Shown here: one piece after another, positions 11,446 through 23,814 of the stretch
Layout of the letters: the number at the start of each line of letters is the position of its first letter
Position numbering within the stretch: the first letter of the stretch is position 1
Source of the DNA: Enoplolaimus lenunculus
Taxonomy: Eukaryota; Nematoda; Enoplea; Enoplida; Thoracostomopsidae
Length of the DNA stretch: 64,000 nt
Direction of reading: 5' to 3'
Assembly: GCA_030248215.1 (NCBI GenBank)
Contig: JASANG010001441.1
Location: forward strand, 31,451 to 95,450
The notes under the pieces: generated by a model
Seen by the model: the letters and a program-made list of their open reading frames with translations, nothing else
The model's database searches: none
Told to the model about the DNA's origin: nothing
Made by a program: the position numbers and the translations under genes

Positions 11446-12059
11446 ACGTTATTTAGAAAAATACAGCTTAAATAGCATTAATGAATATTTAAAATGAGCA
11501 TCAGGTTAATGAATCGAGCAGCTTTTAATGTTATGATAATGAAAAGTGTATAATTCAGCTAATTAAAACACGGTTTTTAAATGGTGGTGATGAACGCTTC
11601 CCATTTGAACGATCCAGTTTAGAATGTGAACTGGAAGAATAAGATTTCAGTTGAAATTGTTTAAATTCATGCATTGCCGGATTATACAGGCATGCCTTTA
11701 GTCATCCATCGACTTAGTTTTGGAAAAAAATGAACAGCCTGAAATCAAAGCCGACATGGAAGCCAAATAGATCCCGGAATCGGGCTGGATTCTTACAACA
11801 AATTGTAAAGCGAGTATCTTGTATCAGTAGAAATATAACGTTACATTTTACATAAGTCAGTCTTTGAAAACTGAAAACAGTCACTTTTAGTTAAAATCTG
11901 ACTTCAGCATAGTTTCTGCAACCCAGCCAGTGTTAAAAAGTCAAAAACGTTAATATTCATTACAAAATACTTAAATTATCCTTCTATATTACTATTATCC
12001 TACTATGATACAAATTTGTTTTTAAGTAAAAACGTAAAGAATAAAAAATTCAGCGGCTA

Positions 12060-12230
12060 CTGGCGAGGGGGACACAAACTCGACGCCCACACAGCCAAGG
12101 CTCAAAATCAAAAATTTGCTTTAAGATTTAGTGCTAAAATTGCGTTTGGCTTCTCGCTCGCGAGCTATTTTGTACTATGTACCGCCAGTTGCACAGATCA
12201 GAAATTTCTGGATTTGCCACTACACGGCGC
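12060..12230. mobile_element. Family H transposon end with GCGAGCGAA motif
   Basis: The right terminus reads GAAATTTCTGGATTTGCCACT, the reverse of the AGTGGCRGATCCAGAAATTTC type of end. About 60 bp inside lies CTTCTCGCTCGCGAGC. The left end is not clear. It lies about 200 bp before the 84-bp satellite. Confidence 0.45.
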
Positions 12231-12422
12231 ATCATGTGATATTTTGTGCAACAATTTACGACGTTTCAAACGTAATTTGAAGTAATCCACTTGGTGAGAT
12301 TGCATAATTTTGCACAAAAAACAACTTTTCTGTCGTTCAAATAAGTTTTTAAAAATTGCTCAATAATATCCGTAATATAATGCGAATTATATACGCACAG
12401 TTTTAGGCATGTTCAACAGTAT

Positions 12423-15400
12423 ACTTGCATGCGCTATTTCACACTTAGGAGTGTGCTATACTCGCAGCGCAACGAACGCCGCCGCGCGGTACAGTAAAAT
12501 TTTTCAACTTGCATGCGCTATTTCACACTTAGGAGTGTGCTATACTCGCAGCGCAACGAACGCCGCCGCGCCCTCCAGTAAAATTTTTCAACTTGCATGC
12601 GCTATTTCACACTTAGGAGTGTGCTATACTCGCAGCGCAACGAACGCCGCCGCGCCATACAGTAAAATTTTTCAACTTGCATGCGCTATTTCACACTTAG
12701 GAGTGTGCTATACTCGCAGCGCAACGAACGCCGCCGCGCGGTACAGTAAAATTTTTCAACTTGCATGCGCTATTTCACACTTAGGAGTGTGCTATACTCG
12801 CAGCGCAACGAACGCCGCCGCGCGGTACAGTAAAATTTTTCAACTTGCATGCGCTATTTCACACTTAGTAGTGTGCTGTACTCGCAGCGCAACGAACGCC
12901 GCCGCGCCGTACAGTAAAATTTTTCAACTTGCATGCGCTATTTCACACTTAGGAGTGTGCTATACTCGCAGCGCAACGAACGCCGCCGCGCCATACAGTA
13001 AAATTTTTCAACTTGCATGCGCTATTTCACACTTAGTAGTGTGCTATACTCGCAGCGCAACGAACGCCGCCGCGCCATACAGTAAAATTTTTCAACTTGC
13101 ATGCGCTATTTCACACTTTGGAGTGTGCTATACTCGCAGCGCAACGAACGCCGCCGCGCCATACAGTAAAATTTTTCAACTTGCATGCGCTATTTCACAC
13201 TTAGTAGTGTGCTATACTCGCAGCGCAACGAACGCCGCCGCGCCATACAGTAAAATTTTTCAACTTGCATGCGCTATTTCACACTTAGGAGTGTGCTATG
13301 CTCGCAGCGCAACGAACGCCGCCGCGCCATACAGTAAAATTTTTCAACTTGCATGCGCTATTTCACACTTTGGAGTGTGCTATACTCGCAGCGCAACGAA
13401 CGCCGCCGCGCCATACAGTAAAATTTTTCAACTTGCATGCGCTATTTCACACTTAGGAGTGTGCTATACTCGCAGCGCAACGAACGCCGCCGCGCCATAC
13501 AGTAAAATTTTTCAACTTGCATGCGCTATTTCACTCTTAGGAGCGAGCTATACTCGCAGCGCAACGAACGCCGCCGCGCAGTACAGTAAAATTTTTCAAC
13601 TTGCATGCGCTATTTCACACTTAGTAGTGTGCTATACTCGCAGCGCAACGAACGCCGCCGCGCCATACACTAAAATTTTTCAACTTGCAGGCGCTATTTC
13701 ACACTGTGGAGTGTGCTATACTCGCAGCGCAACGAACGCCGCCGCGCCATACAATAAAATTTTTCAACTTGCATGCGCTATTTCACACTTTGGAGTGTGC
13801 TATACTCGCAGCGCAACGAACGCCGCCGCGCCATACAGTAAAATTTTTCAACTTGCATGCGCTATTTCACACTTTGGAGTGTGCTATACTCGCAGCGCAA
13901 CGAACGCCGCCGCGCAGTACAGTAAAATTTTTCAACTTGCATGCGCTATTTCACACTTAGGAGTGTGCTATACTCGCAGCGCAACGAACGCCGCCGCGCC
14001 ATACAGTAAAATTTTTCAACTTGCATGCGCTATTTCACACTTTGGAGTGTGCTATACTCGCAGCGCAACGAACGCCGCCGCGCCATACAGTAAAATTTTT
14101 CAACTTGCATGCGCTATTTCACACTTAGGAGTGTGCTATACTCGCAGCGCAACGAACGCCGCCGCGCGGTACAGTAAAATTTTTCAACTTGCATGCGCTA
14201 TTTCACACTTAGGAGTGTGCTATACTCGCAGCGCAACGAACGCCGCCGCGCGGTACAGTAAAATTTTTCAACTTGCATGCGCTATTTCACACTTAGGAGT
14301 GTGCTATACTCGCAGCGCAACGAACGCCGCCGCGCCATACAGTAAAATTTTTCAACTTGCATGCGCTATTTCACACTTTGGAGTGTGCTATACTCGCAGC
14401 GCAACGAACGCCGCCGCGCCATACAGTAAAATTTTTCAACTTGCATGCGCTATTTCACACTTAGGAGTGTGCTATACTCCCAGCGCAACGAACGCCGCCG
14501 CGCGGTACAGTAAAATTTTTCAACTTGCATGCGCTATTTCACACTTAGGAGTGTGCTATACTCGCTGCGCAACGAACGCCGCCGCGCAGTACAGTAAAAT
14601 TTTTCAACTTGCATGCGCTATTTCACACTTAGGAGTGTGCCATACTCGCAGCGCAGCGAACGCCGCCGCGCAGTACAGTAAAATTTTTCAACTTGCATGC
14701 GCTATTTCACACTTAGGAGTGTGCTATACTCGCAGCGCAACGAACGCCGCCGCGCCATACAGTAAAATTTTTCAACTTGCATGCGCTATTTCACACTTTG
14801 GAGTGTGCTATACTCGCATCGCAACGAACGCCGCCGCGCCATACAGTAAAATTTTTCAACTTGCATGCGCTATTTCACACTTAGGAGTGTGCTATACTCG
14901 CAGCGCAACGAACGCCGCCGCGCGGTACAGTAAAATTTTTCAACTTGCATGCGCTATTTCACACTTAGGAGTGTGCTATACTCGCAGCGCAACGAACGCC
15001 GCCGCGCGGTACAGTAAAATTTTTCAACTTGCATGCGCTATTTCACACTTAGGAGTGTGCTATACTCGCAGCGCAACGAACGCCGCCGCGCCATACAGTA
15101 AAATTTTTCAACTTGCATGCGCTATTTCACACTTAGGAGTGTGCTATACTCGCAGCGCAACGAACGCCGCCGCGCGGTACAGTAAAATTTTTCAACTTGC
15201 ATGCGCTATTTCACACTTAGGAGTGTGCTATACTCGCAGCGCAACGAACGCCGACGCGCCATACAGTAAAATTTTTCAACTTGCATGCGCTATTTCACAC
15301 TTTGGAGTGTGCTATACTCGCAGCGCAACGAACGCCGCCGCGCAGTACAGTAAAATTTTTCAACTTGCATGCGCTATTTCACACTTTGGAGTGTGCTATA

Positions 15401-15782
15401 CTCGCAGCGCAACGAACGCCGTCGCGCGGTACAGTAAAATTTTTCAACTTGCATGCGCTATTTCACACTTAGGAGTGTGCTATACTCGCAGCGCAACGAA
15501 CGCCGCCGCGCGGTACAGTAAAATTTTTCAACTTGCATGCGCTATTTCACACTTAGGAGTGTGCTATACTCGCAGCGCAACGAACGCCGCCGCGCAGTAC
15601 AGTAAAATTTTTCAACTTGCATGCGCTATTTCACACTTTGGAGTGTGCTATACTCGCAGCGCAACGAACGCCGCCGCGCAGTACAGTAAAATTTTTCAAC
15701 TTGCATGCGCTATTTCACACTTAGGAGTGTGCTATACTCGCAGCGCAACGAACGCCGCCGCGCGGTACAGTAAAATTTTTCA
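12423..15782. repeat. 84-bp satellite, exactly 40 tandem units
   Basis: The 3360 bp are 40 units of 84 bp with no length variant. Each unit contains a hairpin: arms CACACT and AGTGTG around a 4-base loop. The loop reads TAGG in 24 units, TTGG in 10, TAGT in 4 and GTGG in 1; only the unit near 13530 loses the arms. The second variable site follows GCGC and reads mostly GG, CA or AG before TAC. Because 84 is divisible by three and the unit has one stop-free frame, the array reads through as a single 1125-codon frame. The variable sites mostly change the residue (L/F, G/V, R/P/Q), so this is a satellite and not a gene. GC-rich words (CTATACTCGCAGCGC) resemble nearby MITE ends. Confidence 0.97.
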
Positions 15783-15893
15783 TTAAAAATTAGCTCACGT
15801 CACCAAATAGATTTTGCCTATAATTTTGTTAACAGCAACGCACAGCGGCACGCAGCGGCGTTGAGCAGCACAGCATCGTATAGCGCAACCTTT
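15783..15893. mobile_element. MITE end abutting the satellite
   Basis: Immediately after the last satellite unit comes unrelated A/T sequence, then GC-rich CGGCACGCAGCGGCGTTGAG, ending in GTATAGCGCAACC, the reverse of GGTTGCGCTATAC seen at 8597-8610. The position suggests that the satellite grew inside or against a member of this MITE family. A matching left end before 12423 is not clear. Confidence 0.5.
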
Positions 15894-17169
15894 GAAAGTA
15901 CTCGGTGAAACGAGGTGTGATGCGAGATACAGATCGTAATGATCAAACCGAAATTTTGCATCTTCGGCGATACTGGTCAATTTTAAAATATCGAACATTT
16001 GTTGAAATTGTACTTTAAAGCTGTAAATGTTTGAAACACCAAAAGTATCCTCTCTCACTGGCAAATTACGCATCCGTCATTGAAGCTACGGTCAAGTCAT
16101 GATCCGCTACTGCGTAAACCTTCCCAAAACCTCTAGGTAGCCGCGGTTCCATCAAACCCCAACAAACACCGACTTCTACCACGACTGTGTGTCCGTCCCT
16201 CCGAAAAAAGCGTTACGGCAAATTTAAACGCGTTCTAGAGTATTCAAGTTGAGGCTCCTATACCTTAAGAAGTTTTTCGATCAAAACAGATGTCACTTCT
16301 ACTCCGATATTAAGACATAGCAAGAGCTAAACTGATTGTATTCCTACTCCCCCCTCCCAAACACTAAGAGGATGTATCTGTCGGTCGAAAAAAACCCCCA
16401 CAAAACTCGCGTGATGTAGAGAAAAGAACACACAAAGAAATCTGATAGCGCACCGCGAATGCTTATATTTACTTAGCTAACATTTCGTCGTCCCTCTATT
16501 ATCAGTCTAAGTGTACGAAGAAGCGTAAAAAATGAATTAAGGATATATCCTTTCTGGAAATTACTAGCAAAAACACAAAAAGCACCTTTACAAAGGTATT
16601 CAATCATTTTCTGAATCTGAACAATTTGAAATATGTATTTTTACTCACAAAAATACTTTTTGATCAGAGTAACCCCTTTCGAAATGAAATCCTTGTTACG
16701 CCTTTGGACTAGAAATGATAGAAAATGCGAACGTTAATATAGACACAGAAACAAATAAAAAAAATAAAAGAAATAAAATATACTTTAAAAAATTTACATA
16801 ATTATCTCAGTAAAGCACTGCGCAATAAAAAAGCAGGGGGGTGTACAAGGGTGCCACCCCTTATTCATATTAACATGCGAACAGCCAGGGTTTTCAATGC
16901 CAAGGAGTTTTGACAACCAGCAGTTACAGTAAATGTCGAGTTTTGACGAATTCGCAAGCGAAACGAGCGTAAAGTTTGATTTTAAAATTGATGTGTACGG
17001 AAAATTTAAGTTTTAGAGTGGGTTTGGAAATTTAAATGCAGATTCCTTTGATACGTTATTTACCGTATGTAATTTTTGTATCATATCTCTGCAACAGCTG
17101 CAAACAGGTTTTGGTTCATGGATTGGGAGGAGGGGTCTGGTTTATCGAGCAGCCACTGATTACTTTCTA
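15894..17169. other. Non-coding stretch, no gene seen
   Basis: It contains CGCAAGCGAAACGAGCG at 16952-16968, one more copy of the GCGAGCGAAGCGAGC motif, and AAATGAAATCCTTGTTACGCC at 16682-16702, a GTAGCCAGGA-family end. Nothing else is recognisable. Confidence 0.4.
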
Positions 17170-17515
17170 AAAGCTTAAACTAACTTGATTTACGCGGTAG
17201 TCCAGCAGTATTAAGCTAACTTTTTAGATTAACAAACTAACAGGAAAGTTTGTTTACGCTTAGACTCTTTTAAAATCTTACATACTTTCAGTTTAACCAA
17301 AACTTAACGAACTCTTAGATGCACGTAATTTGTGGGCTGCACTTGTTACTTAAACTAAAAACAGGTTTACTTAGATTCGTGATAAGCTTAAAAACATGTG
17401 AGTTTAAGTAAAACTTAAAATTCTAGTTTAGTTTAGTCCGTCTAGCAGCTATTTAAGTTTTACTATAGCTAATATTCAAGTTTAGTTAAGCTATAATTTA
17501 AGTTTAAGTTTTTAG
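17170..17515. repeat. TTTAAGTTTAA-rich dispersed repeat, copy 2
   Basis: Read on the minus strand, this matches 1790-2115 in motif order (TTAACTAAACTTGAATAT, then AGTAAAACTTAAATAGC). It is A/T-rich and non-coding. Confidence 0.5.
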
Positions 17516-17832
17516 ATAGTACGCTTCTGATCCGTAATCATTTTTCTCAGGTTAACTATGGCCTTAATGAACCACCCTTGCAAATAATCTTAAGAACTAA
17601 TTTTTTGCAGTTTTTCGGAAACCGACCACCAAGAAACGAATCTGCTCGGTTTGTCGCTGGAGAACACGGGGATACTTACCTATGCTTCCAAGTCTAATAA
17701 ACATTGTAAGAAACTATTTCCCTGAAAATTTACTTGGCCTATCACTAACTGGTTACATTTGGAATACAAAGTTGAGAATACAGCTCTAAAAACCGCATTA
17801 GACTGTTCAAACATCAATGGCATAAAACTGAT

Positions 17833-18024
17833 GGTCAATGTTACTTTTAGGGGTGTAACAGTAAATTGAGCGTATTCCTAAGCCTAAGCCCTCGACTAAG
17901 CGTGGCAAAAAATGTGTTCCTAAGCATATAAGCCTAAGCCTAAGCAAAAAATGTAATCTAGAATCTACACGTACTCTTTTTAGATACACCAGAATCATGG
18001 ACGCCCCTTAAAGTAACATGGGCC
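17833..18024 (+). mobile_element. Family A hAT-like MITE, perfect 8-bp duplication
   Basis: The flanking octamers are identical, AAACTGAT at 17825-17832 and 18025-18032. The ends are GGTCAATGTTACTTTTAGGG and CCCTTAAAGTAACATGGGCC, an imperfect inverted pair. The interior has two short CCTAAG blocks around 17880-17945. The perfect duplication is the clearest evidence in the window that family A transposes like hAT elements. Confidence 0.88.
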
Positions 18025-18593
18025 AAACTGATAATTTAGCTAAACATAACAAACTAAAGTTTTTACACCTCTGCTGAGTCTTAAGATTAATTAGACCGTA
18101 TCGAGACTAAATGCATCTAAATCGCAAGCACCGCCCACATTTTTTCAAGTCAAGGGCCTTATCAAATGTAACGGCCAGGTCCCCTATAAAGGAAGCGGAG
18201 CAGAAAAAGTTTCAGCTCTTGTACACTTTACCCTTACAGACTTAGACGCCTGGCTTACGCTAAGACATAGTCATCACTTTAGGAATAGGTTTGCCTAAGC
18301 CAAACCTTTGTCCAAGCCTAAGCCTTACAAGTAGAGAAGTACGGATACAAGAGCCAAAGTTTCAGAAACGGCTCATATTTGTAAAAAATTTACTCTGGTG
18401 AAAATTAATTTTTAACAAAAAATCGTTTCAATTCGTCTAGCAATTTAGTAAAATTTTAGAACTATGTCAGGGTGATTTTTTCAAAAAGATCCTATTTTTG
18501 TCTAAACGCCATATTGATTACTTTTGAGATTTAAGAGTAGAGTTTTTACCAAGGTAAAGTTATACCCACCGTAAATTAAACTCAAACTATGCC

Positions 18594-18768
18594 GACCCAT
18601 GTAAAGCACAGGTGCGGAATGTTTTTCTGTGGGACCACAATAGAGTACGCTTAGCATTAGACTATTTTCGCTTTGGATTAGGTTCAAATATTAGCTCATT
18701 TTTAAGATTAGGCTAAGGCTTGGAAATATTCTTATACTACAGTTATGGCCCTGTTCTTAACATAGACC
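18594..18768 (-). mobile_element. Family A hAT-like MITE, reverse orientation
   Basis: The flanking octamers ACTATGCC and GCTATGCC match at 7 of 8. The left end is GACCCATGTAAAGCACAGG and the right end TTCTTAACATAGACC. The TTAGGC block is short and decayed (GATTAGGCTAAGGCTTGG). Confidence 0.75.
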
Positions 18769-18969
18769 GCTATGCCCATAACACGAAGCCCTCCAACTTC
18801 AAATATGTATTCTTGTTAAAACTATTTCAGGAAGTGATTCCAAAGATCCTTTTTTCGTTAAAAAATTTTCGATTTCAAGATTTGGGAATTAATTAGCGTG
18901 ATTTTAGCATTTCTCAGTAAACTTTAAAATAAAATTGTAACTTTAGTTCATAAGAACGTAAATAATTTG

Positions 18970-19502
18970 ACTTCGCACCCCTACATATAATCGTTAAAAT
19001 TAGGTTTTTTGCCGATGGGTGATCAGTGAATCAAAGCATTCTTGTCTGTACAAAATCGCTGTAGTTAAGAACATAAGAGCGCATAAATCAAACATTTCTT
19101 TACGGTTTCGTCGCAATTTGTCTTAAGACCTTTTTCAGAAAGCTGCAAACATATTGTTCCACGCAAAGAAAAATATAACCTCTATAAGAACAAAAATGTG
19201 AGCAAATGGAATACCATATATATATTGTTGCTGACTTTCAAAAAGACACAAATATTTTTCGATTTAACAACACATTTCAGGAGTGTCTTACTTATTTTTC
19301 ACTCACGCGGTAAAAACAGTGTAAGAATTCAAGTTTTTCAACATTATCTGGTTTCAAATTTGTTATTAAAATTGTAGGCGGGTAAAGAATCACTAATTTT
19401 TACCTGCGCTTTGAAATTCTTTACCGGTGGGTATACTCACGCCAAAAATTTCTTACACGTACCCGCGTTATCTGAGGGTATCCGCGGGTAACGTGCAGCT
19501 CT
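18970..19502 (-). mobile_element. Family D repeat with ACCCGCGGGTA motifs
   Basis: The block matches the interior of 44461-45095 in reverse: GCCGATGGGTGATCAGTGAA, ACAAATTTGTCTTAAGAC-like words, and TTTCAGGAGTGTCTTAC. It ends in repeated GGGTAAAG / ACCCGCG / CCGCGGGTAA words. It encodes nothing recognisable. Confidence 0.6.
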
Positions 19503-19679
19503 GCTTTTTGAGCGAAAACAAATAACCGCCAAAAGTGAGCCATTGTTACAACAAGAAAGCCATAGTATTGCTCTATATTAAAGAGGCACATAAGTCTACA
19601 ATTTCAACTGACCAAGGTTAATATGCCTAAGTAGTTACTCTAGGGTGGATGAACCGATTCTAAAATGTCTAAGTTTTAT

Positions 19680-19818
19680 ATTAGAAAATAGACATTTACA
19701 TGCATTGAAATAAACCTATACTCGCTACTGTTTACAAATATTACTCAATTAGAAAATAGACACTTATACATGCTTTGAAATAAACCCATACTCGCTACTG
19801 TTTAAAAATATTACTCAA
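19680..19818. repeat. Two-copy 69-bp tandem duplication
   Basis: A 69-bp unit beginning TTAGAAAATAGACA and containing TACTCGCTACTGTTTA is present twice in tandem with a few substitutions. Confidence 0.75.
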
Positions 19819-20024
19819 TAAAATCGCTCGTAGTAAATGTTTTTTATATCTTAAGTCTCTTCGAACCTGAAATACTTGCTAGTGTTGGGCAGCTACTCAA
19901 TGGCGAAGCCATGGGGGGGCACCCCGGCCGTGGACCCCCCAACAGCATCTCGACAAAAATTATATAGTGTCAATTGCTGTTCTACGCTGTTTATTTCTCT
20001 GTTTTATACACAATAGTATAAGCA

Positions 20025-20216
20025 CGCTTTAAAGTTTCGAACTCACCTTTATTTGGCCCTGGAGTCATGTATGCGCTACAATTAGGGATAATAGACATTT
20101 ATGGACTCTAACAAGGGTTTAAGGACTCTACCCGCTTACGGACTCTTTATTAGGGATACGGACTCCTATTAATTGGGACTCAAAATGGGGACCCCCTCTT
20201 ATTTGGGTCACTACAG
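20025..20216 (-). mobile_element. Family C Tc1/mariner-like MITE, 5'-truncated
   Basis: The right end GGGTCACTACAG is followed by TA. The interior (TTTGGCCCTGGAGTCAT, TAGGGATAAT, repeated GACTC words) matches the reverse of 40695-41136. The other end is missing. A family H end (GGATCCGCCACTG) follows at 20279-20291. Confidence 0.65.
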
Positions 20217-20890
20217 TATGGGTCAAAAATAAGTTTATTACCTATGAAATTTTGCCCCCCCACCATTTTGAGATCCTGGATCCGCCACTGTATCTGAAAA
20301 TCTATTAATAGCTGGTGATAGGTGCTATACACATTTGAAAATGCGGTCACAGTTTTTAAATTTAAACTTTATAGCCGTCCAAACTTTAAATATTAATCTA
20401 TTCCTTTATTTATGTGTATATACATATATGTAAAATACAACATTTGTTACTTAAATGATGTTTGTCAAAGAGTTTGAATTGTGATTGAAAAAGTATTGAC
20501 AGAAATCACGAATTGTAAACAAAAGACAAGTTCAACGGTAACAGCATGTTTTGTTTGTTTGGTGGTCTTGCAAACAATGAAAACAAACAATATTAATGAT
20601 AAAAAATAAATACAATAAACAACTATAAAAAAAATCAAACAAAAGAAATAATATTAATGACAAAAAATAAATAAAATAAACAAATATATAAAGAAATGTA
20701 GTTTCAGAAAGGAGCGTATACAAAGAAGAATATAGAAGATTAAAACCCTCTTGAAAATTTTTGGAAAACGAGAAAAAAACATGAAAATTTTTGGAAAACG
20801 AGAAAAAACATACTTTAACAGAGTCCAGAAACAAACTTATTCTCGTTGGAATTAGAGCGATAGCAGTTTAGCAAAATTAATATGGCTGGT

Positions 20891-21240
20891 ACCCTGCTAC
20901 CGGATGTCTGCTTCTGGCTCTGACAGAAAATCGACCTCCGGCTAAGGTAGAAAATCCGCCGGAGGTTCATGCAATTTCAATAGCAAAAATTTGCATGGTT
21001 TTGCAAAAATCCCACAGTTCGCTAACCCTTACCATTGATTTTTGGGTAGAATTTTGAGGAATAACTGGTCAGAGCTTCTTGAAAAAATATAATTTTAAAA
21101 CACCAAGATTTTTAACCACACTTCACAGATATTTGCTAAAATTAGCAAATTAAACATTATTTTACCTGCCTAATTACGCTGCGTCGCATCCGGATTCACT
21201 TCGGGCTCCGGTGTTTTTCAACTCCGGTTGAACCCTGATA
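20891..21240 (+). mobile_element. Family E CTCCGG-rich repeat, copy 1
   Basis: It shares motif order with 48825-49160: CTCCGG-rich start, CAGAAAATCGACCTCCGG, AAAATTTGCATGGTTTTGCAA, and a second CTCCGG-rich end. It is non-coding and its ends are not fixed. Confidence 0.55.
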
Positions 21241-21711
21241 CCTTGAATGGTCGCTGTACTTGTATTTCTCAGGCCCAGCCACAGCCTTCTTAACAGGCAT
21301 ACAGCTTCGTGTACTTGTGGTGTGCAGAATTTAGTTGATTAAGCTTCGTCAGAAAACAAACCCAATCCCGACAAGTATTTCAGTAATTCTTAAGAATCAT
21401 TCTATGCCTACACTTTAGCCTAAAACGTTGTTACCTACCGGTATAGCCGTATAAAGACACCGTCCGCTATTCCCCTACTGCCCAACTTAAAGCTGAAAGT
21501 ATCATTTTATTGCAAAAGTTTTCATCATTTTCTCGGTCAGTAAATCTATTTGGCCCCCATAGTATTAATTGATAACTGCAAGTTACAGTTTGAACCGGTC
21601 GTGATACCCTCAGCGAAAAAACGGCTAAAATATTGGCTCTTAAAATAGAATTGGCAAATCGTTAACGACTAATCAACAAAGAGAAAGTTTCTACACGATG
21701 AAAACAAATTT

Positions 21712-21853
21712 GTCTCATGTATACATCAGGGGCAAACCGTTTTTCCGAGCGACTGCAATAGAGTAAGCTTATACTGTAAACTATTGTTTTGTTTAGGCTT
21801 AGGCCTAGAAATATGTTAATACTACTATTGCGGCGCTGTTCTATACACTGACC
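21712..21853 (-). mobile_element. Family A hAT-like MITE, short copy
   Basis: The flanking octamers ACAAATTT and GCAAATTT match at 7 of 8. The ends are GTCTCATGTATACATCAGGG and TTCTATACACTGACC. A single TTAGGCTTAGGCC block sits near 21800. Confidence 0.75.
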
Positions 21854-22254
21854 GCAAATTTATTGAACAAAAAGTATAGAGGGAGAATACACTGGTATAA
21901 ATTCTTAGAAAGCCGATAGAACCGGTTTAAGTTAAGACATTTGGCCAATGTTTCTTTGAGCGGCGTAACAAGCGCTTGATTAGAAAGGACCCATGGGGCC
22001 AGGGCACCCTTCCACCAAATGTGGCCTTTCACCAACCGAAACCGACTAAATGTTCCAATGCATAACAAGCCGTCAAAACCACTATGCAGCACAACTTCAA
22101 ACCCTAATTGAGAGTCCCAACCTCTTGTATGATCCGATGTTGGCGAACTAAAAAAATTTTTGTAGACCACAAAATTCTAGAGCTGTGAAGTAATTTATTG
22201 AGGCATCTCGTTTATAGATATAAGTGAAATTTGCAACATGCAGGCTTCCAGTAT

Positions 22255-22680
22255 GCAACCGGAGGTAAAAAATACCGGAGTCAAAGCCGAAACGGAGGTC
22301 AACGAAACTTGCCGGATCCGGAGACGGAGCTGGAGGTGAGGCGAAATTTTGTAGTAAAAATGATGCTTAATTAGTTAATTTAGCCAATATCTACAATATT
22401 CTGTTAAGTTGTTTGGTTTTACCCTAATTTTCTGCGAAATTTCGGAAATTCTTTCCTGAAAATTGTGACAAAAGTCAGCCAAACGCGCTAAACAGTAAAT
22501 TTTGAAAAATTATGCAAAATTTTACTACCGAAATTACCGAAACCTCCGGCAAAAATTCTCCCGGAGCCGGAGCCGGAGGCCGATTTTCTTCCACAGCCGG
22601 AGCTAGAGACAGACCTCCGCTTGTATCCCGCAGGATTCGGATTCAGATTTGATAAAAGTCGTAATTTGGTGCTACCCTGC
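22255..22680 (-). mobile_element. Family E CTCCGG-rich repeat, reverse copy
   Basis: On the minus strand this follows 48825-49160 closely: CCGGAGCCGGAGCCGGAGG, then ATGCAAAATTTTACTACCG, a central AATTGTGACAAAAGTCAG-like region, and a second CCGGAG cluster at 22258-22335. The open frame here is a by-product of the repeat. Confidence 0.6.
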
Positions 22681-22973
22681 CTCATGCAATACGTGGTCAG
22701 AATCGAAAAGAAGAGTGGTGAAAGAAATTTTTGGTAAAATGGGGTTGTCAAAATATAAAAAAAGAAAGAAAACGAAACCCGCGCCGGCCATTCTTGGACA
22801 TCACAATCTTTTTACACTTCAGTGGAATCATAAGTAACTTGTCTATGTGCAAATCTAGAAAAGTCCCTGGGCCGTAAAGTTTGTTTCGTAATTCTGGTAC
22901 AACTTATTTCATTAATATGTGTCGCTATAACTCTCGTGTGTAAAATAAGGATTTGTCAATATAAAGGCCTGCG

Positions 22974-23248
22974 GGTCATATGAGTGTCCCCGGTTTCCAC
23001 CATCTTAATCCGGAGCTGGGCGTAACAGTGTCTTAAACATACTCCTATGCCTAAGATTCACTGTAAGGATAAGTATTTATCGAAACCTGAGCCTAAGACT
23101 ATAACTCAGCGTAACGGTACAGCCCATAACTAATCCTAAACCTAAGTCTAAACATGAACACAAGAAATAGTCTAAGGCTTATGCCTACTTTATTATAATC
23201 ATTATAAACCCGCGAATAAATGGTTCGCCAATCAAAGTAACAAGGACC
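22974..23248 (+). mobile_element. Probable long, decayed family A copy
   Basis: The left GGTCATATGAGTG and right AGTAACAAGGACC ends fit the family loosely. The interior has two scattered CCTAAG blocks and the TAGTCTAAGGCTTATGCC segment. No target duplication was found. Confidence 0.45.
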
Positions 23249-23814
23249 AATCTTCTCTTGAGAGACCAAAGTTTTAGAAGTAACAAACTTTCTCTTGCTC
23301 CACACAGGCGATTGGACCTAGCGTTGCTTTTTTACCTTATAGACATGCATCTAGTTGTTTATTCAGGGACGTGGCCAAGGTAGGGGACGGAAAGGGAGAG
23401 GGTACCGCCCACTCAGAGATAATGTTTACCCGACAAATTTAAGCGAGCCTTTGAATGCCTCGAAAATAATATTTTACCATTCTTACGTTTTGCTGAACTG
23501 TCCAGCGTTATCTTGAATTAGTCGATTGAAAAAATTTTCAACTCGAAAATTAAAGTCCGGGGCTACGTTCTTGCGTTCATTAAAATTATATCCTTCGGAA
23601 CAAAATTTTGGCTTTGCCTAAATCCTAAATTACCGAGAACCGGCATTAGCGATAAACTTAAACCAAAAAATAATAATTATGCGTACGCTGTATTAATGAT
23701 GAGAGCTCAACATAGAAAAACTTATGCTTTGCTACAGGACACCGAAAAAACAGCTGACATAAACATATCACACCCGTTATGGGTTAGCTGATTAAGATAC
23801 CATAGATTTTTTTC

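Noticed and set aside
12423-15782. CRISPR-like array.
   Set aside because: Units are contiguous copies without unique spacers, and the sequence is animal in character with no cas genes.
12409-15786. A single 1125-codon open frame on the plus strand that looks like a long repeat protein.
   Set aside because: It is the 84-bp satellite. Unit length is divisible by three, so one stop-free frame continues automatically. The recurring variants mostly change the amino acid, there is no purifying pattern, and the frame starts and ends at the array edges.
17880-17945. True telomere or subtelomere.
   Set aside because: TTAGGC blocks are short, degenerate, in both orientations, scattered through 60 kb and confined to a MITE family with target duplications.
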